Program-made: the position numbers and the translations under genes | In this document: piece after piece, positions 1 through 9,100 of the stretch | How the letters are laid out: every line of letters starts with the position of its first letter | Position numbering within the stretch: the first letter of the stretch is position 1 | Assembly (NCBI GenBank): GCA_022447405.1 | Contig: JAKVCE010000018.1 | Coordinates: 1-16,443, forward strand | DNA length: 16,443 nucleotides | Origin: Planctomycetota bacterium | GTDB lineage: Bacteria > Planctomycetota > UBA1135 > GCA-002686595 | Direction of reading: 5' to 3' | The notes under the pieces: model-generated | Database searches by the model: none | Seen by the model: the letters and a program-made list of their open reading frames with translations, nothing else | Told to the model about the DNA's origin: nothing

Positions 1-1932
1 CTCGAAGTGGTCCGAGGCTTCGGCGCGCGCGTCTCCGAGGTCGGCGAGCGCGTCGAACTGCTCGTCATCAAGCATGGTCAGGGCTTGGATCAGCACCGTG
101 TCGTCGACGCCCTCAAAGATGAGCGGCAGCTTGCTCGCGTCCCCTCTGGCCCGCTGGATGAGCCTGGCAGCGGTCGCTCGCGGGCTCTCGTATCCGCGCT
201 TGCCGTCACGGTCCACCCAGACGGGGTTGGTTGAGCCCAGGGTGTACTTGTTCTGGACGCCCCACCACGGCGCCTCAAGGTGGGCGCCGAGGACGATGCT
301 GGAGATCCAAACATCGTGGTTGTGGGGGAGGTCGACGTGGAAGAGCTGGTGGATGTCCTTCGGTCCTTCGGAGGGCGCGATCTCAGCGCGCTCCACCTCG
401 TAACCGTTCACGTAGAGGATGATGGTCTTGGGCTGCGCCCAGGACGCGCTGGCTGCCCGCACGATGATGTCGAGGCCATCCTTCGTCGCCTTCACCTCCT
501 CGCCCATCACGGACTCGCCGCGCTCTTTGGCGAGCCAGACGTCGCAGAAGATCCCGTGGCTCACCGAGGCCCTGCCGGCGTTGATGTTCTCGCAGGCCTC
601 ATCGACATCGATCTTGTCCGGTCGGTCGGTCTTGCTCTTCACATAGGTGCGGCCGCCACCGACGGTGACGCCGACGGCGTGCGAGTCAGAGGCGCCAATA
701 GCCATAACACCCTCTCCCTGGTTCACCAGCCCGAACCAGTCCCTGTAGAGGAGCAGGGGATCACGCTCTGCCGTGTCTGAGTTCACGACCTCCATGCCGT
801 TGAAGTGGAACTTGCTGTTGTCGCCGCGGAGCCCTGTCATCGGGTCGTACTTCGCGTTCTCGTAGGGGCTGTTCCCACCCGGCCAGCGCGGGTGGTTGAG
901 GATCACCGTCTTGGCGCCCTTGGCGCGGATGCCGTCTACGAGCTTCACCCAGTCCCGCTCCTTGTAGACGGGGATCTCATCGTCCGGGTCTAGGGGGAAG
1001 GCGTTGAAGTGGCCGTTGTCCGTGGTGACCTCGTTGCCCGTGACGGGGGTGAAGAGCTTGTTCAGCTTCAGCTGCTTCTGGTAGGGCCTGTAGTCGAGGT
1101 TGTGGTTGTGATCGGTCGCGATCGGGAGCTCCACCCCTTCGCCCGCGATGGTCACGACGCGCTCGAGGGCGCTCGAGTCCCCGTGCCCGGAGAACTCCAG
1201 GGTGTGGATGTGGGTGTCGCAGGAGATGAAGCCGGTGGTGTCGATCTCGTGGTGGATGGTGAGGCTGAGCTCTACGGGCGTGTTGCTGACCGTCATGGAC
1301 GTCTCTGCGACGCTCCACTCGGTCCCGTGCGAGGCGTAGACGGTGTACTCGCCGGGCTGCAGCTCGGTCTTCAAGACGCCCTCGACCGTGTAGGCGAGGT
1401 CCTCGCGGATCGGCGTCGTCGAGGGCTCAGTGAAGAAGAGGTGCGTGGCCTTGTTGTCCTCGCGGAAGAAGTTGACGCGCGAGGGGATGGGCTTGGAGGT
1501 GCCGCCGTCGATCACCGTGACGGTCACGGGCTGCAGGCCGAGCGCGTCGCGCAGGCTCCCCTCGACCAAGCGGAAGTTCCCCAGGACGATGTCGTCGTTC
1601 GGGTCTCCCTCTGGCGTCACCGAGAGGGTGTTCTTCCCGCTCTTCAGCGTGCCGCCCTCGATGTGGTACCAGAAGTCGGCGGGCTCGTTGTTTGTCTTGA
1701 GCGTCCCCATGTCCTTGTCGTTGATCCAGAGGACGGAGTCGCCAGAGCGCGCCTTCGCCTTGAACTCGAGGTCGAGCCGCTTGCCCTCCGGCGCAGCGGG
1801 CGCCTCGGACCACTCCGGCGTCTCGTCGTTCCCGAGGTGTCGGTGTCCGGGCTCGATGACGCGGGTCACGGGCTCCTGGAACGAGACGAAGGCGGCGAGA
1901 GCGAAGAAGAGCGGGAGAGCGAGGAGGCGCAT
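1..1932 (-). CDS. CehA/McbA-type PHP-domain metallohydrolase, exported (3' end outside window)
   Basis: The frame is open from ATG 1932 to the window edge, giving 644 residues with no stop, so the C-terminus is missing. Residues 1-20 form a hydrophobic signal peptide. Residues about 40-145 look like a beta-sandwich accessory domain (FWYHIEGG, KNTLSVTPEG) and 150-225 like a carboxypeptidase-regulatory-like fold. A PHP metal-binding core follows: CDTHIHT (His241, His243), ATDHNH (Asp274, His275), GNE (Glu301), NHP (His347) and GASDSH (Asp416, His418). These match the polynuclear metal site of the CehA/McbA group, whose known members hydrolyse phosphoesters or carbamates; the substrate here is unknown. 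An AAGGA lies 8 bases before the ATG, and the gene starts 18 bases after the preceding gene, so it is the last visible member of the four-gene operon. Family confidence is high, function low. Confidence 0.9.
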   Translation of the reverse strand, partial: MRLLALPLFFALAAFVSFQEPVTRVIEPGHRHLGNDETPEWSEAPAAPEGKRLDLEFKAKARSGDSVLWINDKDMGTLKTNNEPADFWYHIEGGTLKSGKNTLSVTPEGDPNDDIVLGNFRLVEGSLRDALGLQPVTVTVIDGGTSKPIPSRVNFFREDNKATHLFFTEPSTTPIREDLAYTVEGVLKTELQPGEYTVYASHGTEWSVAETSMTVSNTPVELSLTIHHEIDTTGFISCDTHIHTLEFSGHGDSSALERVVTIAGEGVELPIATDHNHNLDYRPYQKQLKLNKLFTPVTGNEVTTDNGHFNAFPLDPDDEIPVYKERDWVKLVDGIRAKGAKTVILNHPRWPGGNSPYENAKYDPMTGLRGDNSKFHFNGMEVVNSDTAERDPLLLYRDWFGLVNQGEGVMAIGASDSHAVGVTVGGGRTYVKSKTDRPDKIDVDEACENINAGRASVSHGIFCDVWLAKERGESVMGEEVKATKDGLDIIVRAASASWAQPKTIILYVNGYEVERAEIAPSEGPKDIHQLFHVDLPHNHDVWISSIVLGAHLEAPWWGVQNKYTLGSTNPVWVDRDGKRGYESPRATAARLIQRARGDASKLPLIFEGVDDTVLIQALTMLDDEQFDALADLGDARAEASDHFE

Positions 1933-1950
1933 GGCGGAGTTCCTTGGTGC

Positions 1951-4605
1951 TTACTTGAGGCGATAGAGCTCGATGCCGGAGAAGCCGACGCCGTGGACGC
2001 TGCCGCCGGGGGTGTACTCGAGGGCGCTGATCTTGATCGTGCTGATGCGCAGGGTCTTGCCGAGGTCGACTTGGACCATCTTCATCTCGTCTGAGCCCAT
2101 GTCGACCTCGATGGGCTTGCCGCCGTTGATGCTGATGGCGGCGCGCTTGATCGCCCCGAAGTGATTGCGGAGCGAGAGCGCGCTGTTGGCCTGGGCGAGG
2201 AGGAGCGTGTTGGCGCGGGCCCGGCGGGCGAGGGAGAGCTGGATCCAAGGCGCCTTGTCGTCGGCTCCAGAGACCCAGCGGGTGAGGTGCGGCTCATCGC
2301 AGGCGTTGGCCGGGGCGGTGTCCGCGCTGTGCTGACTCGACGCGGTCGCAAAGACCTCCTGATGGTTGAGGAGGTTGTCCTCGTTGAAGCTGAGGTTCTC
2401 GGCCATCCACTCTTCGGGGGAGTCCTTGGTGGTGACCTTGAGCGAGACCGAGCTGAAGGGCTCAGTCTTTGAGGGGTACTCAGGGTCTCCTTCGGGCGTC
2501 ACCACGGTCACCCGCGCCTGCAGCGTGTGCTCGCCGGGCAGCTGGAAGCTGTGCTGCGCCGCGAAGCGCTCGCCGCGCCAGGGCTGCGTTGGATCACCTG
2601 CGGCCGTCGCGACGACCTCTCCGTCAGCGAGGTACTCGACCTTCACGACGCGCACGCCCTTCCAAGGCCTGCCGTCCTCGTCGAACTCGGCGCGGACGCT
2701 CTCGTCGAAGCCCTCGACCCAGAAGGTCATCTTCTTCGTGCCCGTGGCGCGGATGTGCACCTCGCCTGTGGAGTCCGCGTAGACGCTCCCGTCGCGGCTG
2801 GCCGCTCGGCCGGATTGACGCGGCGCCGAGGCGCGCCGCAGGAAGAGCAAGGCGAAGCAGCTGTCCTTTGTGTTTCGCCAGACGCCGGGGTCACCCTGCC
2901 GCTTGAGGAGCTCCTCTGCGCCGTCGCGATACCAGGGGTTGTCGCCGATGTACTCGGTGTTGAAGAAGGCGCCGACGCGCTCGAGCCCGTAGATGTAGTA
3001 GTAGAAGTTGTCCCCGTTGACTCCAGGGGCAGACTTGTCCACGTCACCGTCTCGCTGGTGGCGGCGGTCGCCCTTCATCACCTCGTCGTAGTAGTGCTCC
3101 ATCCAGCCGAGGCCGAGCTGGCTGCTCTTCATGAACATCTGGATGTGACGGGCGCCGAGCTTCTTGTCGAGGAGCATCATCGGGATCCCGACCGTGCACA
3201 GGCCCGCGGTCGTCATGCAGCCCGACTCGTGCCATGGCGCGCGATTGTTTGGGTAGTAGTGATACCCCGCGATCTTGCGCTTCCCGGAGCGTCTCCTGCC
3301 GCCCCCGTCGTCCGGCCAGTCGACCTCCTCTACGTTGTTCTGATGCTTCTCATAGGCGGTCTGGACGATGCGCCGCCAAGTCTTCGCTGAGACCTCGACG
3401 CCGACCTCTGAGGCTCCCCAGAAGCCGAGGCAGGCGAACTGCGCGTTGGAGAGGTCGGCCTTGCCGGTCGGGTAAGCCCATGAGCCGGGCACCACGTCGC
3501 TCTCCCACTCCAAGAGCAGGTCCACGATCTCTTGTGCCCACTCTTCGTTTGCCTCGTCCTTTGTCGCTCCGATCGCCATCAGCTGGCAGCCTGCGGAGTA
3601 GGTCTTGACGGGGTCGCGGCGCCGGAGGAACTGCAGGCCGCGGACGACGGACGGGTGGTCAGCGCTGAGCCCGCACTTCAGGAGGGTGTAGATGCAGAGC
3701 GAGGTCGCGCCGTTTCGGTAGCCGCTGAAGTTGTAGCCCCAGGAGCCGTCGCGGTGCTGGGTCATGAGGAGGACGTCTACGCCGTCGGTGATCGCCTGGT
3801 TGATCGCGGGCTGGAGCTCGTGCAGCGGCGTGCCCTTATCTTCCGGCAGACCGTTCATGGTCTTGCCGCTGGCGGCGGGGAGCTTGCCAGCGAGCTTCTT
3901 GTAGCGGCGCTCGATGTCCCCAGCCTTCAGGGCGTCGTCGTAGAGCTTCACCTCGTGTACGGCGCCGACGACGCGGTAGTCCTCGTTCTGGTCCTTGTAG
4001 GAGCAGGTCGCGAGGGTGTGCTGGTCCTCGTAGAGGATCGCCCCGGACTGCTCCTCGGACTCGGCGACCAGCTTCCCGTTCGCGTAGAGGCGCATCACCT
4101 CGCCGTCGTAGGTCCCGACCACGTGGTACCAGGCCCCCAACTTGAAGGTCTCTTTGGCGGTGAGGTAGGTGAGGGTCTCCTTGTCCTCGCCCGCGACCGC
4201 GAGGCAGAAGGAGCGCTCCCTGCTCCCGAGCAGGACGCCGCGCTCGTGGCTGCCGTTGTCTTCCAGAGCAGAGAAGATCCCGCCCCAGGAGATGTAGGCG
4301 TCCATCGCGACCCAGGCCTCGACGGTGAGCTCCTCCTTGGGCAGCGCGCTCCCGGGGAGCTTCGCACCAGGCGTCATGAGCGGCGCGCCGGGGGGCAGGA
4401 GGAGCGACTGAGTCTTCCCCTCACCGACGAAGCTGGGCGAGGCGTAGGGCATCGACCACTCACCCTCGAGCGGCTGGAAGGCGCCGCTGGAGTGGTGCTC
4501 AGCGCTGTAGATCCAGTGGGCTACGACCCCGGACTCGCTCCATTCGGAGCCAGCGTGGTGAGGTTGTGCGCCGAGCAGCGCGAGCGTGACAGTCCAGAGA
4601 AGCAA
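1951..4605 (-). CDS. Exported LamG + prenyltransferase/squalene-oxidase-repeat (toroid) + discoidin-like protein
   Basis: 884 residues in three parts. Residues 1-18 are a signal peptide. Residues 90-240 are a LamG/concanavalin-like sandwich (VEAWV, WYHVVGTYDG, MRLYANGKLV). Residues 265-595 are an alpha/alpha-toroid like those of squalene cyclase and prenyltransferase repeats (HRDGSWGYN at 284, SNAQFACLGFWGASEVGV at 386, GDPGVW at 571). I see no DxDD cyclase acid motif, so it is probably not a terpene cyclase. Residues about 605-730 look Ig-like, and 745-884 resemble an F5/8-type-C (discoidin) module with a typical GFSGIELYRL ending. Such proteins are common in Planctomycetota and usually annotated only by domain. 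The start is TTG 4605: no ATG or GTG lies in frame upstream, and the next Met (residue 52) would remove the signal peptide. A GGGGG just upstream is a weak ribosome site. The gene follows DUF1501 by 87 bases. Confidence 0.85.
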   Translation of the reverse strand: MLLWTVTLALLGAQPHHAGSEWSESGVVAHWIYSAEHHSSGAFQPLEGEWSMPYASPSFVGEGKTQSLLLPPGAPLMTPGAKLPGSALPKEELTVEAWVAMDAYISWGGIFSALEDNGSHERGVLLGSRERSFCLAVAGEDKETLTYLTAKETFKLGAWYHVVGTYDGEVMRLYANGKLVAESEEQSGAILYEDQHTLATCSYKDQNEDYRVVGAVHEVKLYDDALKAGDIERRYKKLAGKLPAASGKTMNGLPEDKGTPLHELQPAINQAITDGVDVLLMTQHRDGSWGYNFSGYRNGATSLCIYTLLKCGLSADHPSVVRGLQFLRRRDPVKTYSAGCQLMAIGATKDEANEEWAQEIVDLLLEWESDVVPGSWAYPTGKADLSNAQFACLGFWGASEVGVEVSAKTWRRIVQTAYEKHQNNVEEVDWPDDGGGRRRSGKRKIAGYHYYPNNRAPWHESGCMTTAGLCTVGIPMMLLDKKLGARHIQMFMKSSQLGLGWMEHYYDEVMKGDRRHQRDGDVDKSAPGVNGDNFYYYIYGLERVGAFFNTEYIGDNPWYRDGAEELLKRQGDPGVWRNTKDSCFALLFLRRASAPRQSGRAASRDGSVYADSTGEVHIRATGTKKMTFWVEGFDESVRAEFDEDGRPWKGVRVVKVEYLADGEVVATAAGDPTQPWRGERFAAQHSFQLPGEHTLQARVTVVTPEGDPEYPSKTEPFSSVSLKVTTKDSPEEWMAENLSFNEDNLLNHQEVFATASSQHSADTAPANACDEPHLTRWVSGADDKAPWIQLSLARRARANTLLLAQANSALSLRNHFGAIKRAAISINGGKPIEVDMGSDEMKMVQVDLGKTLRISTIKISALEYTPGGSVHGVGFSGIELYRLK

Positions 4606-4692
4606 AGCCCCCGGAGTGTAGCAGCACTCGCTGGCAACCCCGCCAGGCGGCCTTAGCGGTGCGCTCGGCGCCCCTTTGGAGGGGTCTAGACC

Positions 4693-6117
4693 TCAGATGA
4701 TCTGGTGGATGGGCTCTGCGCCCTCGACGCCGACGAGGCGCTGCTCGAGCCCGCCGAAGTTGAAGGAGAGGGCGTTCGGGTCGAAGCCGAGCTGCGTCAG
4801 GATCGTCGCGTGGAGGTTGTTCACGTGGAAGCGGTCCGTGACAGCGGCGCTGCCGAGCTCGTCGGTCTCGCCGACGCTGCTGCCGCCCTTGATGCCGCCG
4901 CCGGCGAGCCAGAGGGTGAAGCCGTAGGAGTTGTGGTCCCGACCGGTGCCCTTGGCGTACTCGGCGGTGGGCTGACGCCCGAACTCTCCGGTCCACACGA
5001 TCAAGGTCTCGTCGAGCATCCCGCGTCGCTTGAGGTCCTTGATGAGGCCAGCGATGGGCTTGTCCGTGCGACCGGCGTGCTTGTCGTGGTTGATCTTGAG
5101 GTCGCCGTGGGCGTCCCAGTTGTTGTCGTTGTGGTGGCCGCCTGAGTAGATCTGCACGAAGCGCACGCCGCGCTCGACCAGTCGCCGCGCTAAGAGGCAC
5201 TTGCGGCCGAACTCGTTCGTCTCTGGGTTGTCGACCCCGTAGAGCTCTTGCGTCTCCACCGGCTCGTCGCCGAGCTTGAAGGCCTCCGGAGCGGCGGCTT
5301 GCATGCGATAGCTGAGCTCATAGCTCGCGATGCGCGCGGCGAGGTCGGAGTTTCCGTCGTTGCGGTCTAGGTGCTCCTGGTTCATCCGGCGCAGGTGGTC
5401 GAGCTGGGCGCGCTGCCGCTCGCGGCTCATGCCCTCTACGGGCGCGAGGTCCATGATCGGGTTCCCGGTCGCGCGCACGACGCAGCCTTGGAAGGTCGCG
5501 GGCATGTAACCGCTCGACCAGTTCTTCGCGCCGCTGATCGGACCGCCGGTGTCGTCGAGCATGACGACGAAGCCGGGCATGTCGCGGTTCTGTGAGCCGA
5601 GGCCGTAGGAGACCCAGGAGCCGACGCAGGGCTTGCCGCTGAAGAGGTGACCGGAGTTCATCATGAACATGGCCGAGCCGTGGATGGGCGAGTCCGCGTA
5701 CATGGAGTGGACGAAGGACATGTCGTCCACGCAGCCCGCGAGGTTGGGGAAGAGGGAGGAGACCCACTGCCCGCACTCGCCGTACTGCTTGAAGCTCCAC
5801 TTCGGTCCGACGACGCGCCCCTGGTCCTTCGTGCCGCCGCGGCCGCGCGTCTTCACCTTGATGGTCTTGCCGTCGAGGGGGTAGAGCTCCGGCTTGTAGT
5901 CGAAGGTGTCCATGTGGCTCGGGCCGCCGTACATGAACAGGAAGATCACGTTCTTCGCCTTGGCGAGGAGCGGCGCAGGGACCGCCGAGAGCGGGTTGGC
6001 GAATCCTCCTAGGCCGTCGCCAGCGAGGGCGCTCCCAGCGAGGGGCGCGGCTGCTGCCAAGGCGCCTGTAGAGCGCAGGAAGGCGCGGCGGGAGAGGTTG
6101 TTCTGCTCTTGGCTCAT
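4693..6117 (-). CDS. DUF1501 family protein, Tat-exported, alkaline-phosphatase/sulfatase-like fold
   Basis: 474 residues, a normal full length for DUF1501. The N-terminus carries a twin-arginine signal (SRRAFLR at 9-15, followed by an Ala-rich hydrophobic stretch ending near Ala32), so it is exported folded. Conserved family segments are FMYGGPSHMDTFD (61-73), HNDNNWDAHGD (329-339), EFGRQPTAE (378-386) and GRDHN (392-396). The Asp/His-rich segments fit metal ligands of the alkaline-phosphatase superfamily, to which DUF1501 is structurally related; no reaction is established for the family. ATG 6117 lies 3 bases after the stop of the upstream PSD1 gene and has no clear Shine-Dalgarno, which suggests translational coupling. 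In Planctomycetota, DUF1501 genes regularly sit beside DUF1549/DUF1553 genes, exactly as here. Confidence 0.95.
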   Translation of the reverse strand: MSQEQNNLSRRAFLRSTGALAAAAPLAGSALAGDGLGGFANPLSAVPAPLLAKAKNVIFLFMYGGPSHMDTFDYKPELYPLDGKTIKVKTRGRGGTKDQGRVVGPKWSFKQYGECGQWVSSLFPNLAGCVDDMSFVHSMYADSPIHGSAMFMMNSGHLFSGKPCVGSWVSYGLGSQNRDMPGFVVMLDDTGGPISGAKNWSSGYMPATFQGCVVRATGNPIMDLAPVEGMSRERQRAQLDHLRRMNQEHLDRNDGNSDLAARIASYELSYRMQAAAPEAFKLGDEPVETQELYGVDNPETNEFGRKCLLARRLVERGVRFVQIYSGGHHNDNNWDAHGDLKINHDKHAGRTDKPIAGLIKDLKRRGMLDETLIVWTGEFGRQPTAEYAKGTGRDHNSYGFTLWLAGGGIKGGSSVGETDELGSAAVTDRFHVNNLHATILTQLGFDPNALSFNFGGLEQRLVGVEGAEPIHQII

Positions 6118-6120
6118 GGG

Positions 6121-9100
6121 TCAGTCGAGGTAGATGAACTCGTTTAAGTTGTAGGTCACGAGGCAGAAATCCACCAGCGCCTGCTCGGCAGACAGGCCCT
6201 GTTCGGCCTGCAAGCTGTTTGTGAAGGAGGCGTGGAGGAGGACCTCGCGCTCGTCGGGCTCGCGGCCGAGGGCGAGGTGTAGCCCGCGGCGGATCTGGTC
6301 CTCGAGGCGGTCGCCAGCGTCCTCTCTGAGGCGCTCTGCGAAGAGGCCTGCTTGCTTGTTGATGAACTCGCCGTTCAGGAGCGCGAGGGCCTGCGCGGGC
6401 TGGGTCGTGACGAAGCGCTCGGGGCAGGACTGGTCCGTGTCCGCCACGTCGAAGGCGGCGAGGAGCGGCGTGGTCAGCGAGCGCTTGATCTTGATGTAGA
6501 CGCTGCGCCGGCGGACCTGATCCTCAGGAGACCTGCCCCACACGCTGTCCGGCCGCGAGGAGGTCGCGAGCGCCTCCTTGGGCATCATCGAGTAGATGCT
6601 CGGGCCATACATCTGTCGGTTCAGCGTGCCGTTGGTCGCGAGGATCGCGTCACGCACCTCCTCCGCGCCGAGGCGGCGCAGCTCGAAGCGCGTGAGCAGG
6701 TGGTTCTCTGCGTCGCGCAGCATGGCGTCATCGCTCGCGATGCTCGACATGCGGTAGGCGCTCGAGCTCATCATCCGGCGGTGCATGGCCTTGAGGCTCC
6801 AGCCGCTCGCGACGAGGTCGTTCGCCAACCAGTCGAGGAGCTCGGGGTGCGTCGGGCGCTGGCCGAACTCGCCGAAGTCGCTCGGCGTGCTGACGATGCC
6901 GCGGCCGAAGTGGTGCTGCCAGAGGCGGTTCACCATGACCCGCGCGGTGAGCGGGTTCTCCGGAGAGCTGATCCACTCCGCGAGGAAGCGGCGCCGGCCT
7001 GAGGTCTTCGCGCCCGCCTCCGGCTCGGGGACGGCGACGACGCTGTCATCAACACAGTCCGGGAAGTCTGGGTCGACCTTCTCACCGCGCGAGGCGGCGT
7101 TCCCGCGGATGTGGACGTGCAGGTCTTGGGGGTGGGGGCCGTCAGAGATGATCGCGAAGGCCTTCTCGGCGGGGACCTGTCGGCCGCGGCTCGACTCGAG
7201 CCGCTCCGTGGTCTCTTCATAGCGAGTGATCTCCTCCTCGCTCATGACCTCATGTCCGAAGTCCGCCATGAGGGTCTTGGGGTCGACGCCGGCGCCGTTC
7301 ATCGCCTCGCGAGAGAGGGGCATGCGCCCGAAGGCGAGGTCCCGCGGGGTCGAGGTCAGGGCTTGGCTGCGCTTGATGGGGCGCACTTGCACGTAGCGCC
7401 CGCCGAAGTCCTGGTTGCAGGAGACCGCCAGGTCGTTCCAGCCGGGCTTCAGCGCGGCCTGTCCCTCAGGCGTAGAGCCAGCCACGGTGTAGTCCACGAT
7501 GTAGCCGTCACGCGAGAGGGCGAGGGCGCCGTTCACATACACGCGCAGGTCGTCGTCGTGGTAGAAGGCGAAGGCGAGCTCATCGTCCTCCTCTCCGTCC
7601 CACCAGAACCTCTGGCGGAGCCAGATCTCCGGCGTGTCCCACTGCGTGCGGATGACGGAGCGGGGCGGGCGCACGTTGCGGTCCCCGAAGCCGCCGAGCC
7701 CAGTCTTCCAGCCTGAGTCGTCGAAGCCGGGCTGCTCCCAGCCCTCGCCGGGGTCGTCGGTCGTGTACTGCCAGCGCAGGGCGTCGGCCGAGGCCCACCA
7801 GGCCTTGAGGCCCTTGCCGCCTGTGCCCTGGAAGAACTCCAGCGTGATCGGCGAGAGGCCGGCCTCGAGGGTCGCGACGGCCTCCTTCACGGTGCCGAGG
7901 CCGTGGATGCCGTCGTAACGGACGACCTCCTTGTCGTCTACGAGGACCCTCGAGCCGTCGTCGGTGTCCAGCTGGAAGAGGTAGTCGCCGCTCGCGGGGA
8001 TGCGGAGGTTGGAGTCGAAGACGAAGCCGAAGGAGTCGTTGCGCGTAGCGGGCGAGATGTCGAAGAAGCCGCTGGGCAGCCGACCCTCGTCCTCATGGAG
8101 GTACATGTCGAAGTTGGGGAGCTTGTTCCAGGTCTCGCGGTAGAAGCGGAAGCGGACCGGCTCCATGCTCGCGAGGTCACCGACGGCGCCCTCCTTCTTC
8201 GTGTAGCGGTCCCAGAAGTCCGCCTCGAGCTCGCGCAGCACCTTCGCCATGTCGCGCTCCTCGCGGTCCTTCTTCTCCACGGCCTCTTCGTAGGCGCGCA
8301 TCTCCTCGTCGCTCATCGCCATGACGAGGTTGTCCCCGCCGCGGATGATCGGGCGGATGCCGTGGAAGAAGGAGATGAAGGAGAAGTACTCCTTCTGCGT
8401 GACCGGGTCTCCCTTGTGGTCGTGGCAGCGCGCGCAGCCCATCGTCATGCCGAGGAAGGCCTCTGAGGCGGTCTTCGCCACGTCATCGAGGTTGTCGTAC
8501 TTGTGCTGCAGCGCGCCCGCGCCCGGCTCGTCGTCCCACTGATGCAGGCGCATGAAGCCGGTCGCGATGATGGCGTCAGCGTCGGCGTCGTCGAGCTCGT
8601 CGCCGGCGAGCTGCTCCTGAATGAAGCGGTCGTAGGGCTTGTCCTCGTTGAAGGCGCGGATGACGTAGTCGCGGTAGCGCCACATCATGGGCTTGTCTGA
8701 GTCGCGCTCGAAGCCGTTGGTCTCGGCGTAGCGCACGAGGTCCAGCCAGTGGCGTCCCCACTTCTCGCCGTAGTGCTCTGAGGCGAGGAGGCGGTCGAGG
8801 AGGCGCTCCCATGCGCCAGGCTCGGTGTCTTGGAGGAAGGCCTCGACCTCCTCCGGGGTGGGGGGCAGCCCCGTCAGGTCGTAGCTGGCGCGGCGGATGA
8901 GCGCGATGCGGGAGGCCTCTGGCGCTGGCTCCAGCGCGGCCTCCTCAAGCTTCGCGAGCAAGAAGTTGTCGATGGGGTTCGAGACCCAGTTGCTCCCCTT
9001 CACCGCGGGGACCGCGGGCTTTGTGCGCGGCTTGTAGGACCAGCCCTCCATCCCATCGTCGCGCCCGATGTGCTCTTCCTCTTCTGAGCCAGCGTGCGCG

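Noticed and set aside
1009..2094. Long plus-strand open frame of 361 codons
   Set aside because: It is a shadow of the minus-strand PHP and toroid genes in GC-rich DNA; it has a low-complexity Val/Leu/Asp/Glu composition and no family motif.
3532..4656. Long plus-strand open frame of 374 codons
   Set aside because: Antisense shadow of the LamG-toroid gene, which has clear domains on the minus strand.
4662..4692. CCCCTTTGGAGGGG as a terminator between DUF1501 and the toroid gene
   Set aside because: The stem is only five pairs with no U run, and the genes look like one operon.
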